Shown here piece after piece: positions 1-7,192 of a stretch of 44,999 bases of DNA. The notes below the pieces were generated by a model. That model had not been told where the DNA came from. It saw nothing but the letters and a program-made list of their open reading frames with translations, and ran no database searches. Source of the stretch: JAVBNC01 sp031551765 (GTDB lineage: Bacteria; Desulfobacterota; Desulfovibrionia; Desulfovibrionales; Desulfovibrionaceae); NCBI GenBank assembly GCA_031551765.1, contig JAVBNC010000155.1, positions 1-44,999 of the forward strand, read 5' to 3'. Both the position numbers and the translations under genes were made by a program. Numbering within the stretch: the stretch's first letter is position 1; the number at the start of each line of letters is the position of its first letter.

Positions 1-134
1 TCTCGCATAGGCTCTCTCCATGGCGAACCACCCGGTGGTCCAATGGATTGAGCCTATTTTTCACGCCGTTACAATCCCGGATCGGTCGAACCTCTTACGG
101 TCTCACCGCCAGAGGCGGTGGTTTAACCGATTTG
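1..134 (-). mobile_element. Candidate terminus of an IS200/IS605-type element with omega-RNA-like folding
   Basis: No gene fits here, but the DNA is highly structured. Positions 7-60 form one nested imperfect stem: ATAGGCTC pairs with GAGCCTAT, inside it CCAT with ATGG, and inside that ACCACC with GGTGGT. A second perfect hairpin, ACCGCC-aga-GGCGGT, lies at about 105-121 and is followed by GGTTTAA. Compact GC hairpins of this kind mark IS200/IS605 ends and the guide-proximal hairpin of TnpB or IscB omega RNAs. Read on the minus strand it would be the 5' end of an IscB-type (HEARO) omega RNA with the nuclease gene to the left, outside the window. Read on the plus strand it would be a TnpB right end. 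No nuclease coding sequence is visible, so both readings are inference. Confidence 0.35.
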
Positions 135-234
135 TAATTAAGAACTCAAGGGCGAGTGCTGATTTGATAGATTGAAAGAGGCAGTGCCCGTGATTGTACA
201 GGGCTGCTTCACCAAAGAGGTGACCAACATACCC

Positions 235-270
235 TTGTCAAAGTTTTTAGGGAAAGGGGCTGGGGGAAGG
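235..270 (+). repeat. Gene-end T-run repeat, truncated copy
   Basis: The stretch CTTGTCAAAGTTTTTAGGGA followed by GGGG- and GGAAGG-rich sequence matches the core of a repeat seen downstream of other genes in this window (868, 8871, 12310, 27086). Elsewhere the repeat follows a gene. Here it directly precedes the ribosome-binding site of leuD, so it probably marks the old 3' end of a unit that lay upstream. Confidence 0.5.
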
Positions 271-291
271 TATTTCCAAAGGAGAAACGCT

Positions 292-792
292 ATGCAACAT
301 ACGGGTAGAGTTCTGCGTGTGGGCGACAATATTGACACGGACGCCGTTATTCCGGCGCGGTATATGGTGCTGACGGACCCCAAGGAACTGGGCGCGCACT
401 GCATGGAAGGCATGGACCCAAACTGGATCAAGGGCGTGCGGCCGGGCGACATTCTGGTGGGCGGCAGCAATTTCGGCTGCGGCTCTTCTCGGGAGCACGC
501 GCCCATAGCCATTCTGGGCGCGGGCATCAAGGTGGTGATCGCCAACACCTTTGCCCGCATTTTTTACCGCAGCTCGTTCAATGTTGGCCTGCTGCTCCTG
601 GAGATAGGCGACGCGGTGGCTGATATTCAGGAAGGCCAAACCCTGGAAATCCACACCAACGCGGGCACGATACGCAACAAAAACACGGGCAAAACATACG
701 CCTGCCCGCCCCTGCCGCCTTCCCTGCAGTCCATTCTGGACAGCGGCGGGCTGGAACCCTACGTCAAGACGCGCCTGGAAGCCCAGGCCTGA
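292..792 (+). CDS. leuD: 3-isopropylmalate dehydratase small subunit
   Basis: LeuD with LeuC isomerises 2-isopropylmalate to 3-isopropylmalate in leucine synthesis, in the cytoplasm. The 166-residue protein is the usual length of the archaeal/clostridial type. It carries the swivel-domain signatures VGDNIDTDAVIPARY near the N-terminus and GSNFGCGSSREHAP at about residues 58-71, which contact substrate. The start at 292 is chosen because AAAGGAG lies 7 bases upstream and homology begins there; the frame stays open upstream to 172 without family resemblance. LeuC is the obligate partner and is normally the adjacent upstream gene, but the 291 bases before leuD contain only repeat and IS-end-like sequence, so LeuC must lie further left or elsewhere. 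The gene is followed by a hairpin and a bidirectional terminator. Confidence 0.93.
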   Translation: MQHTGRVLRVGDNIDTDAVIPARYMVLTDPKELGAHCMEGMDPNWIKGVRPGDILVGGSNFGCGSSREHAPIAILGAGIKVVIANTFARIFYRSSFNVGLLLLEIGDAVADIQEGQTLEIHTNAGTIRNKNTGKTYACPPLPPSLQSILDSGGLEPYVKTRLEAQA

Positions 793-816
793 CGCCTTTC
801 CCTTTCCCCAAAAGAC

Positions 817-837
817 GGAGCCGGGTAAACGGGCTCC
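817..837 (+). terminator. Hairpin downstream of leuD
   Basis: GGAGCC and GGCTCC pair around a 9-base loop 24 bases after the leuD stop. There is no T-run behind it, so it is a weak terminator or an mRNA 3'-end stabiliser ahead of the stronger structure at 896. Confidence 0.4.
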
Positions 838-867
838 ATTAACGACTATCTCTCGAATAAACCTGAT

Positions 868-950
868 AAAATTTTTTGAAAAGAGGATGGGAGTTCGGGG
901 TAAGGAGAGAAACTTTTTTGCAAAAAAAATTTCTCCCCTTACCCCGATTC
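868..950. terminator. Bidirectional terminator within a gene-end repeat
   Basis: CGGGGTAAGG-A-GAGAAA (896-912) pairs with TTTCTC-C-CCTTACCCCG (929-946) around a T-run/A-run loop, giving a long stem usable from both sides. It lies between leuD (plus) and the LarA-like gene (minus), which converge. The preceding CCTGATAAAATTTTTTGAAA is the conserved front half of the gene-end repeat found at four other sites. Confidence 0.75.
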
Positions 951-963
951 TTCCCCTTGCCCT

Positions 964-2205
964 CTACTTGAACGGCTTCATGCGGCCGTTGGCGTCAAAG
1001 CTGAACGCCTGAGGTTCCTTGTCGATGCTGATTTTGGGATTGCTCTTGAGGCCGTCCAGCAGGTTTTCGGTCACCCACAGCCGGGCCAGTTCAGCGGTGC
1101 TGGTGATGACGATGATGCTCAGGTTTTCCGGCTCGGCGCGGCTTTGCAGCACGGAATCCATGAGCACCTGGTCGTTTTTCATGATCATGGGCAGACGGGC
1201 CGCGCGGAAACGGGTGGACGTGAGCGCGTTGACGTAGGTGGCGTTCAGGTCCAGCTTGTCGCGGAAGTATTCCGTGGCCAGGTCAAAGTTGCCCATACCC
1301 ATGGCGTTGCCGTGGGAGACGTCCGTGATGTTCAGGACGGCCTGGATGTCGAAATCCGGCTCGCGCTTGCCACCGTCGCGGCGCCACTTGCCGATGACAT
1401 TGACGTCCGCGCCCGCGCCGCTGATGTCTTTGCCCATGTTTTCCACAATGAGCATGTCGGCTTTGTTCAGCGGGATGGTGGGCAGAAAACTGCGGGCCAG
1501 GCGCAGCAGTTCTTTGTCGGTTTCCACGAAATCCTTGGGCAGCACCATGCGCATGGTGTGCAGGTGGTCGTGGCCGTTTTCCACGACGCACAGGCCGCAG
1601 AAAAGCTTGTCCACTTTTTCCAGCACGGTGAGAGCGGCCGGGAGCAGCGGCTTTTCCACGCCGAAACGGTGGTATTCCTCCGCGCCGGAGATCTTGCCGC
1701 AGCCGATGCAGAGCATTTTGCAGAAACCGGAACCGATTTCGCCCACCAGGCGGGTGTGCTGCTTGATGCGCACGATGGGCATGATCAGGTCGGCGGCCAG
1801 GGCTTCCTTGGAGAAATACACGCCGGGGCCGTCCGGGATCTGGCCCAGGGTTTCCACGTCCATTTTGGCGTGGATGGGCACGCCCATGGTTTTTTCGCTG
1901 ATGCCGATCCCGTCCAGCAGGTCGACCTGGCCTTCGGCCGTGCCGCCGCCGTGCGAGCCCATGCAGGGGGTGATGAACACCTTGAGGCCCATGCCCTGCA
2001 GGCATTCGATGCTGGTTTTCACCAGCACGGGCAGATCGGCTATGCCCCGGGAACCGACGCACAGGGCCACGGTCATGCCGGGTTTGACGCGGTTTTTCAG
2101 TTCCGGAATGCTGGCAAAGGCCGCGCGCACCGCGCCGGGCACGTCCTCTATGCGGGTTTCGTCAAAATGCTGGGTAACGCCGTAGAGTTTAGGCAGTGTC
2201 GCCAT
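964..2205 (-). CDS. LarA-like (DUF2088) protein, candidate nickel-pincer 2-hydroxyacid racemase/epimerase
   Basis: The 413-residue protein belongs to the lactate racemase N-terminal domain (DUF2088) family. LarA enzymes use a nickel-pincer nucleotide on a lysine and invert 2-hydroxyacids. In Lactiplantibacillus LarA the key residues are His108, His174, Lys184 and His200. Here by-eye equivalents are His85 (in GSHGGGT), His150 (in KQHTRLVGE), Lys163 (in SGFCKMLC) and His179 (in EEYH); the Lys-to-His spacing of 16 is identical, and the His-to-Lys spacing is 13 rather than 10. It is the last gene of the minus-strand operon after the lyase subunits, with an 89-bp gap and a GGGAAGG site before ATG. 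LarB, needed for the cofactor, is encoded in this window at 17228. Substrate unknown; a non-racemase DUF2088 role is possible. Confidence 0.75.
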   Translation of the reverse strand: MATLPKLYGVTQHFDETRIEDVPGAVRAAFASIPELKNRVKPGMTVALCVGSRGIADLPVLVKTSIECLQGMGLKVFITPCMGSHGGGTAEGQVDLLDGIGISEKTMGVPIHAKMDVETLGQIPDGPGVYFSKEALAADLIMPIVRIKQHTRLVGEIGSGFCKMLCIGCGKISGAEEYHRFGVEKPLLPAALTVLEKVDKLFCGLCVVENGHDHLHTMRMVLPKDFVETDKELLRLARSFLPTIPLNKADMLIVENMGKDISGAGADVNVIGKWRRDGGKREPDFDIQAVLNITDVSHGNAMGMGNFDLATEYFRDKLDLNATYVNALTSTRFRAARLPMIMKNDQVLMDSVLQSRAEPENLSIIVITSTAELARLWVTENLLDGLKSNPKISIDKEPQAFSFDANGRMKPFK

Positions 2206-2294
2206 AAAAACCTTCCCTGTTTTTGGTACAAGGCCGCCGGAAGCTTCCCCCCGGCGGCCTCGGAATCAGGCGGAGCAAACGCGGAAGCGCGCGT

Positions 2295-3503
2295 TTACAG
2301 CACCGGGCCTTCCATGAACACTTCAAGCTGCTCCTGGTAGTTCAGGGTCTCCATCTTGGTCATGGTGCCGGAAGCGATGTCAATGATGTGGTCCAGCAGG
2401 GCTTCGCCCATTTCGGCCACGCTCTTGCCGCCGTCCAGGGCCGGGGAGGAGTCGAAATCGATGTTGTCCGGGGACTTCTTGTAGGTGAACTTGTTGCCGG
2501 TCAGGTACATCCAGGGGCTGACCACGGTGGGGTTGATGGCGGGCATCATGGGATACACGTCCGCCATGTCGCCGCCGCCCATCTGGTACATAACCACGGT
2601 GGCGCCGCAGGCCGTGAAGCACAGCGGCAGAGACAGGGAGCTCATCCAGGCGTCCACGAAGTACAGGCCCTTGCCCGCGGGGCGCTCGCCATATTTCAGC
2701 ACGCCCTGAATGGCCGTGGTGCCGCCCTTGGCAATGGCGCCCAGGGATTTCTCTTCCAGGGTGGTCAGACCGGCCGCGATGTTGGCGGGGATGGGGTTGA
2801 TGGCCCGGATGTCCTCGCCCGTGGATTTGGCTTTTTCTTCCCAGTAGGTGGCCGCGTCCAGAATTTGCTTGGACACTTCGGCGTTGACGGCGCGCTTGGC
2901 CACCAGGTCTTCCGCGCCGATGATTTCCGTGGTTTCGGAGAAGAAGCCCGTGCCGCCCGCCTTGATCAGCAGGTCATAGGCGTGGCCCACGGCGGGGTTG
3001 CCCACCATGCCGGACGTGGGGTCGGACATGCCGCACTTGACACCCAGGGTCAGCTTGCCGATATCGCAGGGCACACGGTGGACCTTGGAGACTTCCAGGG
3101 TCAGCTCGCGGGCCTGGCGCAGGCATTCGCCCAGCATTTTGTAGGAGCCGCCTTCGTCGGAAAGCACCACGGTGCGGAAGGGCTTGCCCGTCTTTTTGAT
3201 CTCGTCCAGGAAGTAGCTGGGGGACATGTTCTTGTAGCCGAACTTCGGCTTGACCGCGAGCAGCAGAATGCCGCCCACGTTGGGGTTGGCGGCGAGACCC
3301 ACGGACGTGCGCACGATGGTTTCACGGTCGCGCTCGGGGCGGCCGCCTTCGGCCGGGGTTTCAAAGTGCTTCACGCCGTTGACCATCTTGGCGATGTAGC
3401 TGGCGATAAAGTTCAGGGAGCGGTTGACCGGCAGCACCAGCACATAGTTTCTCGCGCCGGCGGAACCATCGGGACGGGGATAGCCCATGAAAGTCGTTTT
3501 CAT
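2295..3503 (-). CDS. UxaA/SuyB-type lyase, large subunit
   Basis: This 402-residue protein matches the large domain of UxaA-family dehydratases (altronate and galactarate dehydratases) and SuyB, the large subunit of (2R)-sulfolactate sulfo-lyase. These enzymes eliminate water or sulfite from a hydroxy- or sulfo-acid and usually need iron. Visible family features are the N-terminal YPRPDGSAGARNYVLVLP, the KCGMSDPTSG segment near residue 168, and a C-terminal TACGATVVMYQMGGGD region. In altronate dehydratases the SAF-type N-domain is often fused; here it is a separate gene 12 bp upstream, as in SuyAB. AGGAGCGTACTATT precedes ATG. With the carrier and the LarA-like gene it probably acts on an imported hydroxyacid. 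The exact substrate cannot be read from the sequence. Confidence 0.82.
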   Translation of the reverse strand: MKTTFMGYPRPDGSAGARNYVLVLPVNRSLNFIASYIAKMVNGVKHFETPAEGGRPERDRETIVRTSVGLAANPNVGGILLLAVKPKFGYKNMSPSYFLDEIKKTGKPFRTVVLSDEGGSYKMLGECLRQARELTLEVSKVHRVPCDIGKLTLGVKCGMSDPTSGMVGNPAVGHAYDLLIKAGGTGFFSETTEIIGAEDLVAKRAVNAEVSKQILDAATYWEEKAKSTGEDIRAINPIPANIAAGLTTLEEKSLGAIAKGGTTAIQGVLKYGERPAGKGLYFVDAWMSSLSLPLCFTACGATVVMYQMGGGDMADVYPMMPAINPTVVSPWMYLTGNKFTYKKSPDNIDFDSSPALDGGKSVAEMGEALLDHIIDIASGTMTKMETLNYQEQLEVFMEGPVL

Positions 3504-3515
3504 AATAGTACGCTC

Positions 3516-3806
3516 CTATTTATCGCCGCGGCCGCGGGCGCCTTCAACGTTTTGGACGTGAACCATCTGACCGGCCTTGATATCCATGGAGGCAATGCCC
3601 ATGACCATGCCGTATTTCAGGATGGCTTCGCCTTTTTTGATGTCGACCACGGCCAGCTTGAAGCCGTAGGGCACTTCTTCCAGAATCTGCACTTTCACCA
3701 GCGGGTCATCGTGGTAGGCCACTTCCGCCGTGTCGCCCTTGTTCAGGGCCACCAGGGCCGAGGCCACGTTGTCCTTGGGGCTGAGTCTTACTGCGTTACG
3801 AGCCAT
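3516..3806 (-). CDS. UxaA/SuyA-type lyase, small (SAF-domain) subunit
   Basis: The 96-residue protein is an SAF domain, as in SuyA or the N-terminus of UxaA. It starts MARNAVRLSPKDNVASALV and contains the family's PYGFKLAVVDIKKGEAILKY segment at about residues 46-65. It should pair with the large subunit to complete the lyase active site. A good GGAGGAAC ribosome-binding site precedes the ATG. It sits between the carrier gene (122 bp upstream) and the large subunit (12 bp downstream), consistent with one transcript. Function beyond the family is inferred. Confidence 0.82.
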   Translation of the reverse strand: MARNAVRLSPKDNVASALVALNKGDTAEVAYHDDPLVKVQILEEVPYGFKLAVVDIKKGEAILKYGMVMGIASMDIKAGQMVHVQNVEGARGRGDK

Positions 3807-3928
3807 TTGTTCCTCCTGGAGCGTCCCCGCTCCCTGTTAAGGAATGAGAAAAGCCGTCGTGCTTTTACGGTATCATCTTCCGCCGGCGCCGGGTGAGCGG
3901 CGCCGGCGGGTATCCACTAACGTTTCCC

Positions 3929-5320
3929 TTAGGGCAGCACCCACAGGAAGGTCACGATGAAGTTCACCACCGTCGTGGCAAGCAGCGGGATGATGTTACG
4001 CTTGATGATCTGGAAAGGCGAGACGCCGGCAATGCCCGCCACGGCCACGATGGCGCCGGTCACGGGCGACATGGTGCGGCCGAAACCGGTCATGGTCTGC
4101 AGGGGCAGCAGCATGGTCACGGCTTCCACGTTGAGCTTGGCGGCGATGCTGGGCATCAGGGCGGCGAAAGAGAAGAAGGGCGCGTTGCCGGAACCCATCA
4201 GGAAAGCCACCACGCCGATAACCAGGCTCATGACCACGACCATGAAGCCCACGCCCATGCCCATGCTTTCCGTGCCCTTGATCAGGCTGTCCACGGCACC
4301 GATGGCGATAAGGCCCTTGCCGAACACCTGGCCGCCGATAATCAGCGAAACCACCACGGCGAACTGCTTGCCCATGCCTTCGTAGAAACTCTTGAGGCCC
4401 TGCAGCACCTTGATGCCCTGGCGGCTGCGGATATATTCGAAAATCATGGCCACCAGGGAGCTGAGCACAATGGCCCCGGGCACTCCGACTTTGACCTTGA
4501 TGCCGAACTGGCCCAGCACCACCGGGTTGAACAGCATCAGGATAATCAGGGGCACCATGGGCAGCAGGGCGTATATTTTGGGAGCCCCCCCGCCCTGTTC
4601 CTCTTCTTCATGAAATTTCGCCCTGATGGCGGCTTCTTCCGGGTCCGGGCCTTCCACGCGGTCCCAATAGCGGTGCACAAAGTAGCTGGTCACCAGCATG
4701 GTGAGCAGCAGGGGGAAGTAAATGCGCATCTGCCAGTTGAAAAAGTATTCCGCCCATTCCATGCCCGTAATTTTAGCCACCAGCAGGCAGTTGGCCGAAC
4801 CGGGGCCGAGATCGAAAAAGCGGCTCGCGCCGATAATGGACACGGCGGTCATGCGGGACACGCCGGCGCGGATCAGCACGGGATACAGGGTGACCATAAG
4901 CATAAGGCCCAGCCCGGCCGCGCTGGGAATGGCCATGCCCACGATCTGGGTAACGATAAAGCCCATGGTGGCCAGCAGATAGGGAGATTTAATATACTTG
5001 AGCGGCCCGCCCACCACGGCGTACAAGGCGTTACCCGCGTTCAGGGTGTCCATGTAGCGGGCAAAGCCGCCCATAGCCATAATCGAGAGCCCCAGCCCCC
5101 CGATGTTGGAGGACATGATGTTCTCCACCACCTGGAACACGTCGAAAAAGAGGCTGCCTGTGCCTTTTTTCAGCGCCAGGCCCGGTCCGAGATTCAAACC
5201 GATGGAGCAGAACAGCAGCACCACGCCCGCGATGAGCAACACCGCCGCGGCGTAGCCTTTTTTGGCGATCATCCAGGCAACCCAGACGATGACCGCAATG
5301 GATATGAGCAATCCAAGCAT
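3929..5320 (-). CDS. DcuC-family C4-dicarboxylate/hydroxyacid carrier
   Basis: This is a 463-residue, very hydrophobic integral membrane protein with roughly 11-13 predicted helices and a charged cytoplasmic loop at about residues 215-235 rich in Glu (KFHEEEEQ). Family resemblance to anaerobic C4-dicarboxylate carriers (DcuC, PF03606) is seen in the AIPSAAGLGLMLMVTLYPVL and MGSGNAPFFSFAALMP motifs. The latter is a re-entrant loop-like signature near the C-terminal third. It is the first structural gene of the minus-strand operon, preceded by AGGAGGATAACG. Operon context with a UxaA-type lyase and a LarA-like protein suggests import of a hydroxylated di- or sulfo-carboxylate. Whether it is a symporter or an exchanger cannot be told. 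Confidence 0.82.
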   Translation of the reverse strand: MLGLLISIAVIVWVAWMIAKKGYAAAVLLIAGVVLLFCSIGLNLGPGLALKKGTGSLFFDVFQVVENIMSSNIGGLGLSIMAMGGFARYMDTLNAGNALYAVVGGPLKYIKSPYLLATMGFIVTQIVGMAIPSAAGLGLMLMVTLYPVLIRAGVSRMTAVSIIGASRFFDLGPGSANCLLVAKITGMEWAEYFFNWQMRIYFPLLLTMLVTSYFVHRYWDRVEGPDPEEAAIRAKFHEEEEQGGGAPKIYALLPMVPLIILMLFNPVVLGQFGIKVKVGVPGAIVLSSLVAMIFEYIRSRQGIKVLQGLKSFYEGMGKQFAVVVSLIIGGQVFGKGLIAIGAVDSLIKGTESMGMGVGFMVVVMSLVIGVVAFLMGSGNAPFFSFAALMPSIAAKLNVEAVTMLLPLQTMTGFGRTMSPVTGAIVAVAGIAGVSPFQIIKRNIIPLLATTVVNFIVTFLWVLP

Positions 5321-5540
5321 CGTTATCCTCCTGCAGAGACAGAACTAAAAGTGTACGGGCAACCGGAGTATTACGCGATTTTCCTTTCGCGGCCCGGTTT
5401 TCGCCTGACGCCTCTCAAACGCATATGCTTTTCACCTCCGGCGGTGCGGACAGTGTCTGCCGGAAAACTCCGCTGCCGGGGTGCTCGTGCCGCGCGGAAA
5501 ACGATACGCTGGGATCCGTTGGTGCGGCGGCTATGGGATT

Positions 5541-5552
5541 CTGGTATACCGG
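5541..5552 (-). promoter_or_regulatory. Candidate GntR/FadR-type operator
   Basis: CTGGTATACCGG is a perfect 12-bp palindrome except at its outer edge in context. Its TGGTATACC core is the one bound by FadR-subfamily regulators of hexuronate genes (ExuR/UxuR consensus TTGGTATACCAA). It lies about 28-38 bases downstream of the predicted start of transcription, so a bound repressor would block elongation. The adjacent GntR gene is the likely binder; this is inference. Confidence 0.4.
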
Positions 5553-5585
5553 ATATGTTATTTATTCCCACAGGGTTTGCCATTA

Positions 5586-5614
5586 TCCCTATGCAATTCT
5601 GAACGGGCTGTCAA
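5586..5614 (-). promoter_or_regulatory. Candidate sigma-70 promoter for the carrier-lyase operon
   Basis: On the minus strand a perfect TTGACA (plus 5609-5614) is followed after 17 bases by TAGGGA (plus 5586-5591). The -35 box and spacing are good but the -10 box is poor, as expected of a regulated promoter. Transcription would begin near 5579. Confidence 0.35.
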
Positions 5615-5817
5615 ACGGCTCCGCGCGGTTTTCGGGAATTCGGGCAACGGGGCTGAACGAAAATAAATATTTTGTTATTTTAGTGGGATGTGGCTTTACC
5701 TTCTTGAAACTATTGTTCCAGAACAGTCGGAAGAGCCGGACGCGAACGCGGGAAATGCTCGATTTTTCCATAGGGACCGTTTACAATACGGTATTTCCAC
5801 ACCCTGCCGAAAACCAC

Positions 5818-5844
5818 GCAACGGCGGGCTCAGCCCGCCGTTGC
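5818..5844 (-). terminator. Terminator of the GntR regulator gene
   Basis: GCAACGGCGGGCT and AGCCCGCCGTTGC form a 13-bp perfect stem with a one-base centre. On the minus strand it is followed by GTGGTTTTCGG. It separates the regulator transcript from the carrier operon. Confidence 0.65.
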
Positions 5845-5869
5845 GCAATCATCGCAAAGTGAAACGGTT

Positions 5870-6628
5870 CTAGGTTTGGCAAGGAGAAGGAATTTCCTCT
5901 TGCTCAAACTCGTGGCCGTCACGGTTCTCCACTTGACGACGCCCCTGCAGCAAGTGCTCGCGCATGGCGTTGTAAGCGCCTTCCGGGTCCCGGGCGCGGA
6001 TTCTGGCAAAAATGCTCTGGTGATAATGGAGCGCTTCTTCCTGGCGTTCCCTGCTCCATAGGGAACGGCGACGGGAATGGCGCTGCAGTTCCCCCAGGAA
6101 CAGGTTAACCATCTGCAGCACCTGGTTGTGCGAAGCCGTGAGAATACTGGAGTGGAAATCCAGCGAAGCCTCTTCCACGTGCTGGCCGGAACGGATGCCC
6201 TCGTCCATTTCCAGCAGCTCTTTTTCCATAAGCTCCAGGTCCTGTTCCGTGCAGAAGCGCGCGGCAAGGGAGGCCGCATGGGTTTCCAGAATCAGCCGGA
6301 TATCGAAAAGATCGGACAGCACGTTGGGCGCTTCCATCATCATGGGGCCCACGGTGCTCAAAAATTCGCCCAGGTCCGCCCGCTGCACAAAAACGCCCTT
6401 GCCCCGCACGTGCCGGACAACCCCAAGATATTCCAATATCTTCAGGGCTTCCCGCACCGGCACCCGGCTGACGTCAAAGCGCATGGCCAACTCGCGCTCA
6501 GAAGGCAACACGTCGCCTTCTTTCAACGTGCCGTTCAGAATCTGCTCCCGGAGCAGCTCCACTATCTGCTTGTACAGCGAGTCGCTGCCTCTATCCAGGC
6601 TCAGCGGCCATTGTTGTTCCGTGTTCAC
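5870..6628 (-). CDS. GntR/FadR-family transcriptional regulator
   Basis: The protein has an N-terminal winged helix (residues about 10-75) with the GntR signature LPSERELAMRFDVSRVPVRE and a C-terminal FCD ligand-binding domain with the metal-binding pattern of the family (D...R...LE near residue 105 and paired His residues in the last third). The GTG at 6628 with AGAGGGAC upstream gives 252 residues, normal for FadR types. The longer frame to 6829 runs into a dispersed repeat and is rejected. The gene is immediately upstream of, and on the same strand as, the carrier-lyase-LarA operon, so it is the likely local regulator, responding to the substrate or a breakdown product. The effector is unknown. 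Confidence 0.85.
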   Translation of the reverse strand: MNTEQQWPLSLDRGSDSLYKQIVELLREQILNGTLKEGDVLPSERELAMRFDVSRVPVREALKILEYLGVVRHVRGKGVFVQRADLGEFLSTVGPMMMEAPNVLSDLFDIRLILETHAASLAARFCTEQDLELMEKELLEMDEGIRSGQHVEEASLDFHSSILTASHNQVLQMVNLFLGELQRHSRRRSLWSRERQEEALHYHQSIFARIRARDPEGAYNAMREHLLQGRRQVENRDGHEFEQEEIPSPCQT

Positions 6629-6730
6629 AGCGTCCCTCTGGTTCTCGGTATGCCGTCCGGCGCGAGCCGTGCCCGCCTGTCCGGCAACGCAGTTTAGCGC
6701 AAGACGCGTTCCCGATAAAGCATTTTCCCC
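6629..6730. other. GntR upstream region
   Basis: These 102 bases between the GTG start and the first repeat should contain the regulator's promoter. A TTATCG/TAAACT pair with 16-bp spacing is present on the minus strand but is too weak to call. No operator-like TGGTATACC is seen here. Confidence 0.3.
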
Positions 6731-6910
6731 TTTAGAGCACTTTTGCTTTGAGAGTGTCACTCGACGGCGGGCTGTCGCGGAGCGGGATGCGAAGCGCACG
6801 GAGCGCAGCAACGCCCGCGAGATTGGCATAGGCGGGCATAATGTGGCACGTTCTGCGCCGCCCCCTTCGGGCCTCGCTGCGCTCCGTCTGCTTTGCGCCG
6901 CCAGAGCATT
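6731..6910. repeat. Mosaic palindromic repeat, copy A1
   Basis: It opens with TTTAGAGCAC...GCTTTGAGAGTGTCAC...CGGCGGGCTGTCGCGGAG, continues with the GATGCGAAGCGCACGGAGCG module and a diverged CGGCACG/CCCCCTTCGGGC module, and closes with CAGAGCATTTC, the complement of its opening. Copies A1, B, C and D share these modules in the same order. It has no coding capacity. Confidence 0.8.
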
Positions 6911-6928
6911 TCATCTTGACTAGATATT

Positions 6929-7069
6929 TTTAGAGCATTTTCACATTGAAATTTCTCTTTATGAAAAAATGCTCTGGCCTTGTGAAGCCTGCGTAACAAG
7001 GCCCGCGAGATTGACGTAGGCGGGGTTTCCCCGCCGTTAAGCGGCAATCTCAAAGCGAATATGCTCTAA
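6929..7069. repeat. Mosaic palindromic repeat, copy A2 (opposite orientation)
   Basis: It runs from TTTTAGAGCATTTTCAC to CAAAGCGAATATGCTCTAA. The right half (GCGGGGTTTCCCCGCCGTTAAGCGGCAATCTCAAAGCG) is the reverse complement of the opening module used in copies B and D; only parts of it are quoted here in words. Two copies in tandem and inverted fill the gap between the GntR gene and the exported protein gene. Confidence 0.8.
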
Positions 7070-7192
7070 TGACGAAATGCCAAACCGCTGTTTTCCGCAA
7101 GACGGCATGGACAGAAAGGTCAGGCCTTTGTATAGCTAGGGAAGCGGCCGCCTGGCCCTTCCCCACGAACCGTTTTCCGCGAGGAATGACGC

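Larger units (their letters stand above)
5321..5869. other. Control region of the lyase/LarA-like operon
   Basis: No gene is supported in these 549 bases. They hold, from the right, the terminator of the GntR gene, an AT-rich patch at about 5660-5690, a candidate minus-strand promoter, a TGGTATACC operator-like palindrome, and a leader of about 250 bases before the carrier gene. The six-frame ORFs here have no recognisable domains and no good start sites. Confidence 0.6.

Noticed and set aside
172..291. Upstream extension of leuD
   Set aside because: Non-homologous residues encoded by a repeat copy; the ribosome-binding site points to 292.
1144..5602. Long plus-strand frames opposite the carrier-lyase-LarA operon, rich in His, Gly and Gln
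   Set aside because: They are complements of the high-GC minus-strand genes, have no domains, and lack ribosome-binding sites.
6629..6829. N-terminal extension of the GntR protein
   Set aside because: It runs through the mosaic repeat and has no homology; the GTG at 6628 with AGAGGGAC fits the family length.
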